Shown here in pieces: positions 1-6,068 of a DNA stretch of 10,599 bases. The position numbers were made by a program, and so were the translations under genes. The stretch is from JBQTJJ01 sp052387235 (GTDB taxonomy: Bacteria > Actinomycetota > Acidimicrobiia > Acidimicrobiales > GCA-2861595): assembly GCA_052387235.1 (NCBI GenBank), contig JBQTJJ010000056.1, forward strand, positions 1-10,599. Reading direction: 5' to 3'. How positions within the stretch are numbered: position 1 is the stretch's first letter; every line of letters begins with the position of its first letter. The notes under the pieces were generated by a model that worked only from the letters and a program-made list of their open reading frames with translations, was not told where the DNA came from and ran no database searches.

Positions 1-2
1 TC

Positions 3-119
3 GACGTCCTCCGGGCCATCCGCAGCTTCGACCCCTGCATGCCGTGCACCACACACATGGACACCGGCCGGGGCGTCATCGTGCGGGAGGTCAACTCCTG
101 CGGCTGCACGCTGGAGTAG
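3..119 (+). CDS. [NiFe]-hydrogenase large subunit, C-terminal end (5' partial)
   Basis: Only the last 38 codons are present; the gene starts upstream of the window. The sequence reads through RSFDPCMPCTTH, the C-terminal L2 motif (DPCxxCxxH) of [NiFe]-hydrogenase large subunits. Its two cysteines (codons at 36-38 and 45-47) bind the Ni-Fe(CN)2CO centre that oxidises H2. In this family a maturation endopeptidase cuts after the motif's histidine (54-56), releasing here a 20-residue tail that starts MDTGRG and ends SCGCTLE. The presence of this tail shows the enzyme needs a protease, and one is encoded at 1866. The stop TAG shares its last base with the GTG of the next gene, so this is the head of a tightly coupled operon. 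The motif and the following NFU, TPR and protease genes suggest a group 2a (Huc-like) uptake hydrogenase, but subgroup assignment from this fragment is inference. Confidence 0.92.
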   Translation, partial: DVLRAIRSFDPCMPCTTHMDTGRGVIVREVNSCGCTLE

Positions 120-649
120 TGGCACAACCTTCGGGTAACACCGACGCCGCCCGCCAGGTCCTGGTGGGCGGCGTCGGTCTGCCCTGGCTCCGTGATCTCG
201 ACTTCGGCACCCAGTTCATCCGTCGGGTGAGCGAGCTCGACTGGCCCGACGGTGTGGTGGTGGAGGACCTCTCCTACGCCGCCCACCGGGTCCTGCACCT
301 GCTGCAGGAGCTCCGGCCGGCCAAGGTCGTCCTGGTGGGGGCCATGCCGCGCGACGTCGACCCCCCCGGCACCATCCGCCGCTACAAGCTCGACCTCACC
401 CCGCCCCCGGACCAGGAGGTCATCGACCGACTGGGGGAGGCGGTGGGCGGTATCATCGACCTGGACCACACGCTCGCCGTCATCCGGTACTGGAGGGCCC
501 TCCCCGAGGACACCGTGGTGATCGAGGTGGAGCCCGGGGACCGCTCCTTCGGCCTCGGCTTCTCCAGTGAGGTCGAAGCGGCCGTGGAGCCGATCCTGGC
601 CATGGTCCGTGAGGAAGTGGGCACCGTCTCCGAGGAGGTCACGACGTGA
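119..649 (+). CDS. Degenerate hydrogenase maturation protease-like protein
   Basis: This 176-aa protein resembles the HyaD/HybD hydrogenase endopeptidase fold but lacks parts of the active site. Residues 17-30 (GGVGLPWLRDLDFG) align with the family's GxGNxLxxDD-xG loop. The Asn is Leu and the acidic pair is altered. A later stretch, VLVGAMPRDVDPPGT (71-85), corresponds to IVADAVDRG-REPGT of the canonical protease, but the nickel-binding Asp is missing. DLDHTLAV (114-121) keeps the third-ligand His at 117. The start is GTG at 119, overlapping the upstream stop by one base; a longer reading frame from 44 would lie inside the large-subunit coding sequence and is rejected. It ends in a GTGA overlap with the next gene. 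With a canonical protease also in the operon, a chaperone, substrate-recognition or delivery role is plausible. A protease with a rearranged site cannot be excluded. Confidence 0.8.
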   Translation: MAQPSGNTDAARQVLVGGVGLPWLRDLDFGTQFIRRVSELDWPDGVVVEDLSYAAHRVLHLLQELRPAKVVLVGAMPRDVDPPGTIRRYKLDLTPPPDQEVIDRLGEAVGGIIDLDHTLAVIRYWRALPEDTVVIEVEPGDRSFGLGFSSEVEAAVEPILAMVREEVGTVSEEVTT

Positions 650-1275
650 GCATCGGTTCGGAGGAGGACCAGCTCTCCTACGCCGAGGCGTGGGAGTACA
701 TCAGCGAGCTGGCCGAGGGCCTGGCCAACCACCCCGACTCCAAGGTGGGGGAGCGGGTGGTGGAACTGCTCGACTGGATCGACGCCGTCCACCGCGACGG
801 CCTGGGCCGGCTCATCGAGATGATCCGGTCGTGGCGCGGCGAGATCTTCCTCGAGTCGGTGGCCCGGGACGAGATCACCGGCACCATGCTGCGCGCCTAC
901 GAGCTCGGCGAGGGCCTCGACCCCGAGGCCGAGGCCGAGGCCCAGAAGGCCATCGACGCCGCCATGGCCGAGATCAGGCCTCTGGTCGAGTCGCACGGGG
1001 GGGACATCGAGATCACCAGCGTCGAGGACGGCGTGGTGAAGGTCCGGATGAAGGGCACCTGCAACGGATGCGCCAGCTCCTCGGCCACGCTCACCTACGG
1101 CCTCGAGGCCGCCCTCAAGAACCACTGGCCCGGCTTCCGCCGGCTGGAGGAGGTCGACGCCGCCGCCGAGGTCAACCCGGAGACGGCCGACCTGGAGTGC
1201 GTCACGGCTCCGGCCGCCGCCATCCCCGAGCCCCAGGGCCCGCTCCTCCAGATCCGGGGACACGAGGGCCGGTAG
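646..1275 (+). CDS. NifU C-terminal (NFU) domain protein of the hydrogenase operon
   Basis: This 209-aa protein has an NFU domain at about residues 103-171. Its signature is ESHGGDIEI (115-123) followed by the CNGCASS motif, with Cys139 and Cys142 as the CxxC. NFU domains use this pair, usually across a dimer, to hold or transfer an Fe-S cluster. The N-terminal 100 residues are acidic, predicted helical, and not recognised; the last 38 are low-complexity and contain one more Cys (185). The GTG start overlaps the upstream TGA by four bases (GTGA), indicating translational coupling. By position it probably delivers or repairs Fe-S clusters of the hydrogenase small subunit or its electron acceptor. 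That role is inferred from context, while the NFU assignment is clear from sequence. It lacks the NifU N-terminal scaffold domain. Confidence 0.88.
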   Translation: MSIGSEEDQLSYAEAWEYISELAEGLANHPDSKVGERVVELLDWIDAVHRDGLGRLIEMIRSWRGEIFLESVARDEITGTMLRAYELGEGLDPEAEAEAQKAIDAAMAEIRPLVESHGGDIEITSVEDGVVKVRMKGTCNGCASSSATLTYGLEAALKNHWPGFRRLEEVDAAAEVNPETADLECVTAPAAAIPEPQGPLLQIRGHEGR

Positions 1276-1321
1276 TGCAGCACGAAGCTAGGGAAGGGAC
1301 GCACCGGGCGGATCCGGCCTG

Positions 1322-1825
1322 ATGGGCGCCGACGCCGAGGACCTCGCCCGCCAGGCGAGGACGCTGGCCCAGGCCCATCCCCTCACCGCCCTGGCCAGCG
1401 AGTTCGTCAACCGGGCCGTAGCCGAGCAGACCGCCTCGCAGCCCTCCCCCGAGGTCGGTGCGTGGGCCGGCGCCTGCCTCACCAACGGCTACTGCCTGCG
1501 CCGGGTGGAGGAGAACGAGGCCGGGATGGTGCTGCAGGTCCAGGAGGACGCCGGCGTCGGCATCGACCAGCTGGGCGAGGACGCCACCCGCATCGCCGGC
1601 GAGCTGAGGAACCCCGGGTCCACCGGTCCCTTCCTCATCGAGGAGGACCGGGTGGTGCCCGCGCTGGACCGCATCATCGCCTCGGAGGTGAGCCGGCGCA
1701 TCGACAACATCCGCAACGCCCTCGACCGGGAGGCGCTGGCCGAGATCGAGGAGTTCCTCACCTGGTGGACGGTGCAGGGCTACGGCCTCCGGGCCGCCGA
1801 GATGGCGGCCGGGGCGCTGGCGTGA
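1322..1825 (+). CDS. Conserved-type hypothetical protein in hydrogenase operon
   Basis: I do not recognise a named family for this 167-aa soluble protein. It looks largely helical, with no signal peptide or membrane segment. Features visible are a GACLTNGYC stretch holding Cys52 and Cys58, an acidic centre (EENEAG, LIEEDR) and a C-terminal LTWWTVQGYG motif. The ATG at 1322 is the only usable start: an in-frame stop lies at 1289-1291, and no ATG, GTG or TTG falls between. A purine-rich GGGAAGGGA run at 1291-1299 is the nearest ribosome-binding candidate, but it sits more than 20 bases from the ATG, so initiation may depend on coupling. It lies between the NFU gene and the canonical maturation protease, so a hydrogenase assembly or interaction role is likely by context only. 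Confidence 0.75.
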   Translation: MGADAEDLARQARTLAQAHPLTALASEFVNRAVAEQTASQPSPEVGAWAGACLTNGYCLRRVEENEAGMVLQVQEDAGVGIDQLGEDATRIAGELRNPGSTGPFLIEEDRVVPALDRIIASEVSRRIDNIRNALDREALAEIEEFLTWWTVQGYGLRAAEMAAGALA

Positions 1826-1865
1826 AAGGCGCCGGCCGGCGTCTCGCCCGTAGGGTGGGCGCCTG

Positions 1866-2369
1866 ATGCGGATCCTGATCGCAGGCGTGGGAAACGTGCT
1901 GAAGGCGGACGACGCCTTCGGCGTGGAGGTGGCACACCGGCTGGCCGAGATGCCGCTGCCCCAGGACGTGAAGGTGGTGGAGACGGGGATCGGCGGCATC
2001 GCCCTGGTGCAGGAGCTGCAGGACGGTTGGGACGCCCTGATCGTGGCCGACGCCGTCGACCGGGGCCGGGAGCCCGGCACGGTGATGATGATCGAGCCCG
2101 ACGTCATCGACGTCAACGCCCTCTCCTGGGGCGAGCGGGCCGACCTGCTGGCCGACGCCCACCTGGCCACGCCGGAGCGGGTGTTCATGCTGTCCCGGGC
2201 CCTCGGCGTACTGCCGTCCCGGTTGCTCATGGTGGGATGCCAGCCTGTCGACGCCGACGGCCTCGGCACCGAGATGTCCGAGCCGGTCAAGGCGGCGGTG
2301 GAGATCGCCATCGCCGAGATCCTGCGCCACGTGGAGGAGCTCGTGGCGCTCGACCCCCCGGCGGCCTGA
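1866..2369 (+). CDS. Hydrogenase maturation protease (HyaD/HybD family)
   Basis: This 167-aa protein, the usual length for the family, matches hydrogenase endopeptidases throughout. The N-terminal loop GVGNVLKADDAFG (7-19) carries Asp16, ADAVDRG holds Asp62, and DAHLATPERVF holds His99. These correspond to the three nickel ligands of E. coli HybD (Glu16, Asp62, His93). The enzyme senses inserted nickel in the large-subunit precursor and cuts after the histidine of DPCxxCxxH. Its expected substrate is encoded at the left edge of this window. The ATG at 1866 is preceded by a GTAGGGTGG purine run. The gene ends one base before the GTG of the TPR gene, so the two are co-translated. The contrast with the degenerate paralogue at 119 makes this the operon's working peptidase. 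Confidence 0.94.
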   Translation: MRILIAGVGNVLKADDAFGVEVAHRLAEMPLPQDVKVVETGIGGIALVQELQDGWDALIVADAVDRGREPGTVMMIEPDVIDVNALSWGERADLLADAHLATPERVFMLSRALGVLPSRLLMVGCQPVDADGLGTEMSEPVKAAVEIAIAEILRHVEELVALDPPAA

Positions 2370-2370
2370 C

Positions 2371-3759
2371 GTGACCAGCGAAGCCGTCAGCTCCGGCGCC
2401 CGCAACGACCCCCGCAGCGCCATCGACGCGCTCGAGGCGCAGCTGAAGGCGACCCCGCGTGCCCTGCGCCCCTACGAGCACGCCGCCACCGCCTACCGGC
2501 TCGGCATGGCCTACGCCGAGTCCCCTGTGGGCGCCCGGGTCGAGCTGCTGCGCAAGGCCCTGGCCTGCTTCGACGTGGCCGCCGCCATCTTCGACCCACG
2601 CTTCGACCCGGTGGAGCATGCCCGGGTCCTCAACGCCGCCGGCGCCTGCCAGCGGGCCCTGGGCGACCGCCGCAAGGCGTCCGAGCTGTTCGAGAAGGCG
2701 TGCGACCTGTTCCTCGACCGCGAACGGGACGACGAGCGGGCCGCGGCACTGAACAACCTGGGCCTGGTGCGCAGCGAGCTGGGCGAGATCGAGGACTCGG
2801 TGAGCGCCTTCGATGCCGCCGCCGACCTGTTCGACACGGGCACGGCCGACGGCCGGAGGGGCCGGGTCGCCACCCTCCACAACCGCGGCATGGCCCATGC
2901 CGCCCTGGGCACCGAGGACGGCCTGGAGGCGGCCCTGGCCGACTACGACGAGGCCCAGTCCGACCTCGACGCCGACGAGGCTCCGTACCACCACGGACTC
3001 GTGCACCACAGCATCGGCTCCGCCCTCAGCGCCCTGGCGTCCCGCCGCCAGGTCGAGCGGGGGCGGCTGCTGGAGGAGGCGGTGCGGGCCTTCCACGAGT
3101 CGCTCACCGTGTTCACCCGCGCCGGCTTCCCGTACCAGTACGCCCTGGCCAAGCACAACCTCGGGCTGGCCCAGGCGTCGTTGGCCGACGTGGCCGCGGC
3201 CGAGGTCGGGGGAGGGGGCAGGGCCCGGCTCCAGAACCTGCGCCGGGCGCTGGCCAACTTCGAGGACGCCGTGGCCATGCTCGACACCCGCATCCACTCC
3301 GACGCCTGGAAGCAGGCGTACGCCAGCCTGGCGCGGGTGGAGGAGCAGCTGGCGGCCGAGGTCCCCGACAGGACGAGGGCCGATCACTTCGCCACCCTGC
3401 TGGCCCTCACCGACGAGGACGAGCGGGAGGCGCTGCTGCGGGAGCGCATGACGCGCCTGCTGGCCCAGGCCGATCCCGGGCGCAAGCGGTCCCTGGCCGA
3501 GCTGGCCCTCGCCTCGCTGGGTGTGGGGCGCAACGCCGGCCTCATCATGGAGGCCGAGCTCCGGCTGATCATGGAGCTTCCCCACGAGAGCCAGGAGCCG
3601 GCCCTCACGGCTCGCTTCGAGGCCCACCGGAAGCTCCCCGACGAGGAGCGCGAGGTGGCCGACCGCGCCCTCGACGCCGCCATCGGCGCGGCCCTGGGCG
3701 CACCGCAGCGCATCTTCGTCCGTGATTTCTTGTACTCGCTCGGGTGGGAGCGGCCGTGA
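2371..3759 (+). CDS. TPR-repeat protein of the hydrogenase operon
   Basis: This 462-aa soluble protein is built of tetratricopeptide-type helical hairpins. Clear repeats lie near residues 84-117 (LNAAGACQRALGDRRKASEL), 124-157 (ALNNLGLVRSELGEIEDSVS), 167-200 (HNRGMAHAALG), 209-250 and 258-305 (KHNLGLAQASLADV). A different helical C-terminal region (about 334-462) is rich in Arg, Glu and Leu. TPR arrays bind partner proteins, so an assembly scaffold or chaperone for the hydrogenase is the likely role. As I recall, TPR proteins occur in group 2a hydrogenase clusters of Nitrospira and actinobacteria. The GTG start lies one base after the preceding stop, and the end overlaps the next gene in GTGA. 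No signal peptide is seen, so it should be cytoplasmic. Confidence 0.88.
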   Translation: MTSEAVSSGARNDPRSAIDALEAQLKATPRALRPYEHAATAYRLGMAYAESPVGARVELLRKALACFDVAAAIFDPRFDPVEHARVLNAAGACQRALGDRRKASELFEKACDLFLDRERDDERAAALNNLGLVRSELGEIEDSVSAFDAAADLFDTGTADGRRGRVATLHNRGMAHAALGTEDGLEAALADYDEAQSDLDADEAPYHHGLVHHSIGSALSALASRRQVERGRLLEEAVRAFHESLTVFTRAGFPYQYALAKHNLGLAQASLADVAAAEVGGGGRARLQNLRRALANFEDAVAMLDTRIHSDAWKQAYASLARVEEQLAAEVPDRTRADHFATLLALTDEDEREALLRERMTRLLAQADPGRKRSLAELALASLGVGRNAGLIMEAELRLIMELPHESQEPALTARFEAHRKLPDEEREVADRALDAAIGAALGAPQRIFVRDFLYSLGWERP

Positions 3760-4196
3760 CCGAGACCGTCGAGGCCGGGGCCACGCTGGCCGCCCGCACC
3801 TTCATCGAGGCCATCGCCTGGGGCGAGCACCGCAAGGTGTGGGAGCTCCTCGGCCCCGAGGGGCGCAAGACGGTCCTGCGGGTGGCGGTGCGCAACGGGA
3901 TGGACGAGGCCCTGTCGGCCCGCCTGCGCGACGGCACGGCCGGCGCGTCGGAGACGGAGGAGTTCCTGGCCGAGCTGCTCAACGGCCTGCGGGCCGACCT
4001 TGCCGGCAACGACCTCGACAACCTGGAGTACGCCGAGGACCCCGAGTTCGAGGGTGACCGGGTCCGGGTGCTCCTGACGGCGCCGGTGCCGCCCCTGCTC
4101 GGGCCGGTCGGTCTCCCGGTGGGGTCGGTGGAGCTGGCCGAGCACGAGGGCGCCTGGCAGGTGGAGCGGCTGACGCCCCGTCCCGGGCTCCTGTGA
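3756..4196 (+). CDS. NTF2/SnoaL-like hypothetical protein
   Basis: This 146-aa protein begins with a helical part (FIEAIAWGEHRKVWELLGPEG, about residues 16-36). It ends in alternating strands (RVRVLLTAPV, then SVELAEHEGAWQVERL). The early WELL-GPEGR pattern and the closing W-V-L strand resemble NTF2-like (SnoaL/DUF4878) folds, a small cone-shaped domain used for binding or catalysis. That fold call is tentative. GTG at 3756 is chosen because GGGAG (3746-3750) lies five bases upstream and the start overlaps the preceding TGA as GTGA. An in-frame GTG at 3744 is the alternative and would add four residues. The gene overlaps the next by four bases. Its specific job in hydrogenase assembly is unknown. 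Confidence 0.75.
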   Translation: MTETVEAGATLAARTFIEAIAWGEHRKVWELLGPEGRKTVLRVAVRNGMDEALSARLRDGTAGASETEEFLAELLNGLRADLAGNDLDNLEYAEDPEFEGDRVRVLLTAPVPPLLGPVGLPVGSVELAEHEGAWQVERLTPRPGLL

Positions 4197-5029
4197 GCAC
4201 CGACGGCCCCGGCCCCGGCGTCGACGACGACCCGATCGGCGCCGGGGAGCCGGTGGAGGAGGAGGCCGGCCCCGCGCCGGCGCCCGTGGGCCCCTCCGGC
4301 CTCGGCCCGGGCGAGGAGCACGAGCTGTTCGGCCACACGGTGCGCCACTACCGCATGGGGGTGTCGGGCGCGGCCCTCGCCCTGGCGTGGACCCGCCAGG
4401 AGAACGCACCCCACGGTGCCACCGTGATCGTCGACCGCGAGGTCAGCCCCCTCGGCCGCCTCGGCCGGATGTGGTCCACGCCGCCCGAGGCCACCCTGTC
4501 CGTGGCGGTGGTGCTGCGGCCCCCGCTGGGCGTGGAGGAGGCGGACGCCACCTGGCTGCTCGCCGGCGTGGCCGCCGCCGAGGGCGCGGAGGTGGCCTCG
4601 GGCCGGCCCCTGTCCACATGGTGGCCCGACCTGGTGGTCGATCCGGAGAACGGCGACCAGGTGGCTGCGGTGAAGGTGGAGGTGCAGCTGGGCCCGGGCC
4701 GTGTACGCAGCGCCGTGGCCAGCATCCGCATCGACCTCGACAAGATCGGCCTCGGTGCCGACGGCAGGGACGCGATGCTCGAGGCGCTGCTCGGGGCGCT
4801 CGACCGCATGAGCGCGGCTGTCGACGAGGGGGCCGCGGGCGTGGCCGCGGCCTACGAGGCGCGCTGCTCGATGCTGGGCCGGCGGGTCAAGCTGCGCCTG
4901 CTGCCCAAGGGCGAGACCCGGGGCGTCGCCCGCGGGGTCGACCGGGGCGCCCGGCTGGAGCTCGAATCCACCACCGGGATGGTGCAGCGCATCACCATCG
5001 ACACGCTCAGGGAGATCGAGGCGGTCTGA
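4193..5029 (+). CDS. Catalytically degenerate biotin/lipoate ligase-like protein
   Basis: This 278-aa protein has an acidic, Pro/Gly-rich N-terminus (1-42) and then a fold resembling BirA-type biotin-protein ligase. SPLGRLGRMWSTPPE (85-99) sits where BirA has GRGRxGRxWxSPxG. VAVVLRP (104-110) matches the SVVLRP strand, WLLAGVAAAEG (121-131) the following helix, and STWWPDLVVD (141-150) the KWPNDLxVD segment. The region 226-262 (SMLGRRVKLRLL, then GVARGVDRGARL) looks like BirA's C-terminal SH3-like domain. The GRGRR biotin-binding loop is altered, and the catalytic Lys of KWPND is replaced by Trp, so ligase activity is unlikely. It is the last gene of the operon, starting in a GTGA overlap and followed by a strong hairpin. 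A cofactor-binding or chaperone role is possible. Structural comparison would settle the fold. Confidence 0.72.
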   Translation: MSTDGPGPGVDDDPIGAGEPVEEEAGPAPAPVGPSGLGPGEEHELFGHTVRHYRMGVSGAALALAWTRQENAPHGATVIVDREVSPLGRLGRMWSTPPEATLSVAVVLRPPLGVEEADATWLLAGVAAAEGAEVASGRPLSTWWPDLVVDPENGDQVAAVKVEVQLGPGRVRSAVASIRIDLDKIGLGADGRDAMLEALLGALDRMSAAVDEGAAGVAAAYEARCSMLGRRVKLRLLPKGETRGVARGVDRGARLELESTTGMVQRITIDTLREIEAV

Positions 5030-5037
5030 TCCCCCCA

Positions 5038-5069
5038 CCCGGCGGAGCGGCATCGAGCGCTCCGCCGGG
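5038..5069 (+). terminator. Hairpin terminator of the hydrogenase operon
   Basis: A perfect inverted repeat starts 8 bases after the stop of the last operon gene. The arm CCCGGCGGAGCG (5038-5049) pairs with CGCTCCGCCGGG (5058-5069): 12 bp around an 8-base loop. No T-run follows, which is common for actinobacterial terminators. Position and stability support termination, although an RNA-processing signal is also possible. Confidence 0.7.
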
Positions 5070-5194
5070 CCTGCGATGCAGACGCCTCGATCAGCCTCCG
5101 TGCTGGCCGCCGCCTGCCTGCTCGCCCGCCGGCACCGGTCCTATCCGCAGCACCACACAGTGTCGAGGACATGGAGTCGCAACGGGCATAGGTG

Positions 5195-5200
5195 CATAAT
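5195..5200 (+). promoter_or_regulatory. Candidate -10 element upstream of the PadR-receiver gene
   Basis: CATAAT (5195-5200) lies in an AT-richer patch of the 242-base gap and matches the -10 consensus at five of six positions. The best -35 at 17-base spacing, TGGAGT (5172-5177), is weak. The rest of the gap (5070-5194) holds no gene or clear repeat. No ATGT-N8-ACAT palindrome typical of PadR autoregulation was seen. Confidence 0.3.
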
Positions 5201-5271
5201 GGCTCCAGCGTTCCGCCCGGATCGGCGGGGGGATGGTGTCCCACCTGGTCGGGCGCGCCGGAAGGAGCAGC

Positions 5272-6042
5272 GTGGCCAAGCCGAAGTCTACGGAGGGCGG
5301 CGGGAACGACGATCTCCGAGCGCGCAGCCTCCTGCGGCCCGCGATCCTCCTGCTGCTGAAGGAGCACGAGAGCCACGGGTACGAGTTGGTCAGCCGCCTG
5401 GCCGAGCTCGGCTTCGAGGTCCCGGACTTCGGCGGCCTGTACCGGTCCCTCCGCTCCATGGAGGACGAGGGCCTGGTGAGCTCGCATTGGGGCACGCCGG
5501 CGCGGGGCCCGGCCCGCCGGGTCTACGGCATCACGCCCGAGGGTGAGCAGCAGCTGAAGGAGTCGGCGCCGGCGCTCGTCAACCAGCGCCGGGCCATCGG
5601 CGGGCTGCTGGACCGCTACCGGGGCCTGGTCCACCAGGAGCGCAAGTCGAAGCGCCAGCGCCGGCGGGTGCTGGTCGTGGAGGACGACGACGACATGCGC
5701 CACACCCTGTGGGTCCTCCTCGAGCAGCGGGGCTGGGTGGTGGAGGAGGCGCCCGACGGCGAGTCCGCCCTCGACCGCTGGTCCAACGCGCCCGACGGGA
5801 TCGTGCTGCTGGACCAGCGCATGCCCGGCATGTCGGGCATCGAGGTGGCCCGGCGCATGCGCAAGGCCGGCTACGACGGCCCCATCCTGTTGTACTCGGC
5901 GTACCTGCAGCCGGAGCTCGAGGCCAAGGCGGCCGCCCTCGAGGTGCAGACCCTGAGCAAGTCCAACTTCACCGAGCTGTTCGAGGTCCTGGCCCAGTAC
6001 GAGGCCAACTGGCAGAAGGAGAAGCGGGGCAAGGGCGCCTGA
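5272..6042 (+). CDS. PadR-family winged helix fused to a response-regulator receiver domain
   Basis: This 256-aa protein joins two domains. Residues 18-100 are a PadR winged helix: LRPAILLLLKEHESHGYEL, then GLYRSLRSMEDEGLV and the wing ending RRVYGITPEG. After a basic linker (QERKSKRQRRR), residues 132-245 form a CheY-like receiver. The acidic pocket is EDDDD (137-141), the phosphoacceptor Asp181 lies in LLDQRMPGMSG, the switch Ser209 in LYSAY, and the conserved Lys230 in LSKSN. The receiver therefore looks functional. GTG at 5272 is chosen because GAAGGAG (5261-5267) precedes it by four bases; an in-frame GTG at 5233 has no such site. Most response regulators have the receiver first, and most PadR proteins lack one, so this order is unusual. 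It probably represses or activates targets according to phosphorylation. The convergent histidine kinase is the natural candidate partner. Confidence 0.9.
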   Translation: MAKPKSTEGGGNDDLRARSLLRPAILLLLKEHESHGYELVSRLAELGFEVPDFGGLYRSLRSMEDEGLVSSHWGTPARGPARRVYGITPEGEQQLKESAPALVNQRRAIGGLLDRYRGLVHQERKSKRQRRRVLVVEDDDDMRHTLWVLLEQRGWVVEEAPDGESALDRWSNAPDGIVLLDQRMPGMSGIEVARRMRKAGYDGPILLYSAYLQPELEAKAAALEVQTLSKSNFTELFEVLAQYEANWQKEKRGKGA

Positions 6043-6066
6043 GGCGCGGCCGGCGCCTCAGGCGCC
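6034..6066. terminator. Bidirectional terminator between convergent genes
   Basis: The arm GGCGCCTGAGGCGC (6034-6047) pairs perfectly with GCGCCTCAGGCGCC (6053-6066): 14 bp around a 5-base loop. The left arm contains the TGA of the PadR-receiver gene (6040-6042). The right arm ends two bases from the kinase stop (complement of 6069-6071). The hairpin would form in transcripts from either direction and separates the two converging genes. Confidence 0.8.
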
Positions 6067-6068
6067 GG

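Noticed and set aside
1202..2311. Long minus-strand frame opposite the 167-aa protein and maturation protease genes
   Set aside because: The + strand protease is unmistakable; the antisense product is compositionally biased and matches nothing.
2287..3627. Long minus-strand open frame opposite the TPR gene
   Set aside because: It is a GC-rich shadow frame: the + strand gives clear TPR repeats with overlapping start and stop contexts, while this frame is low-complexity Gly/Ala/Gln/Val.
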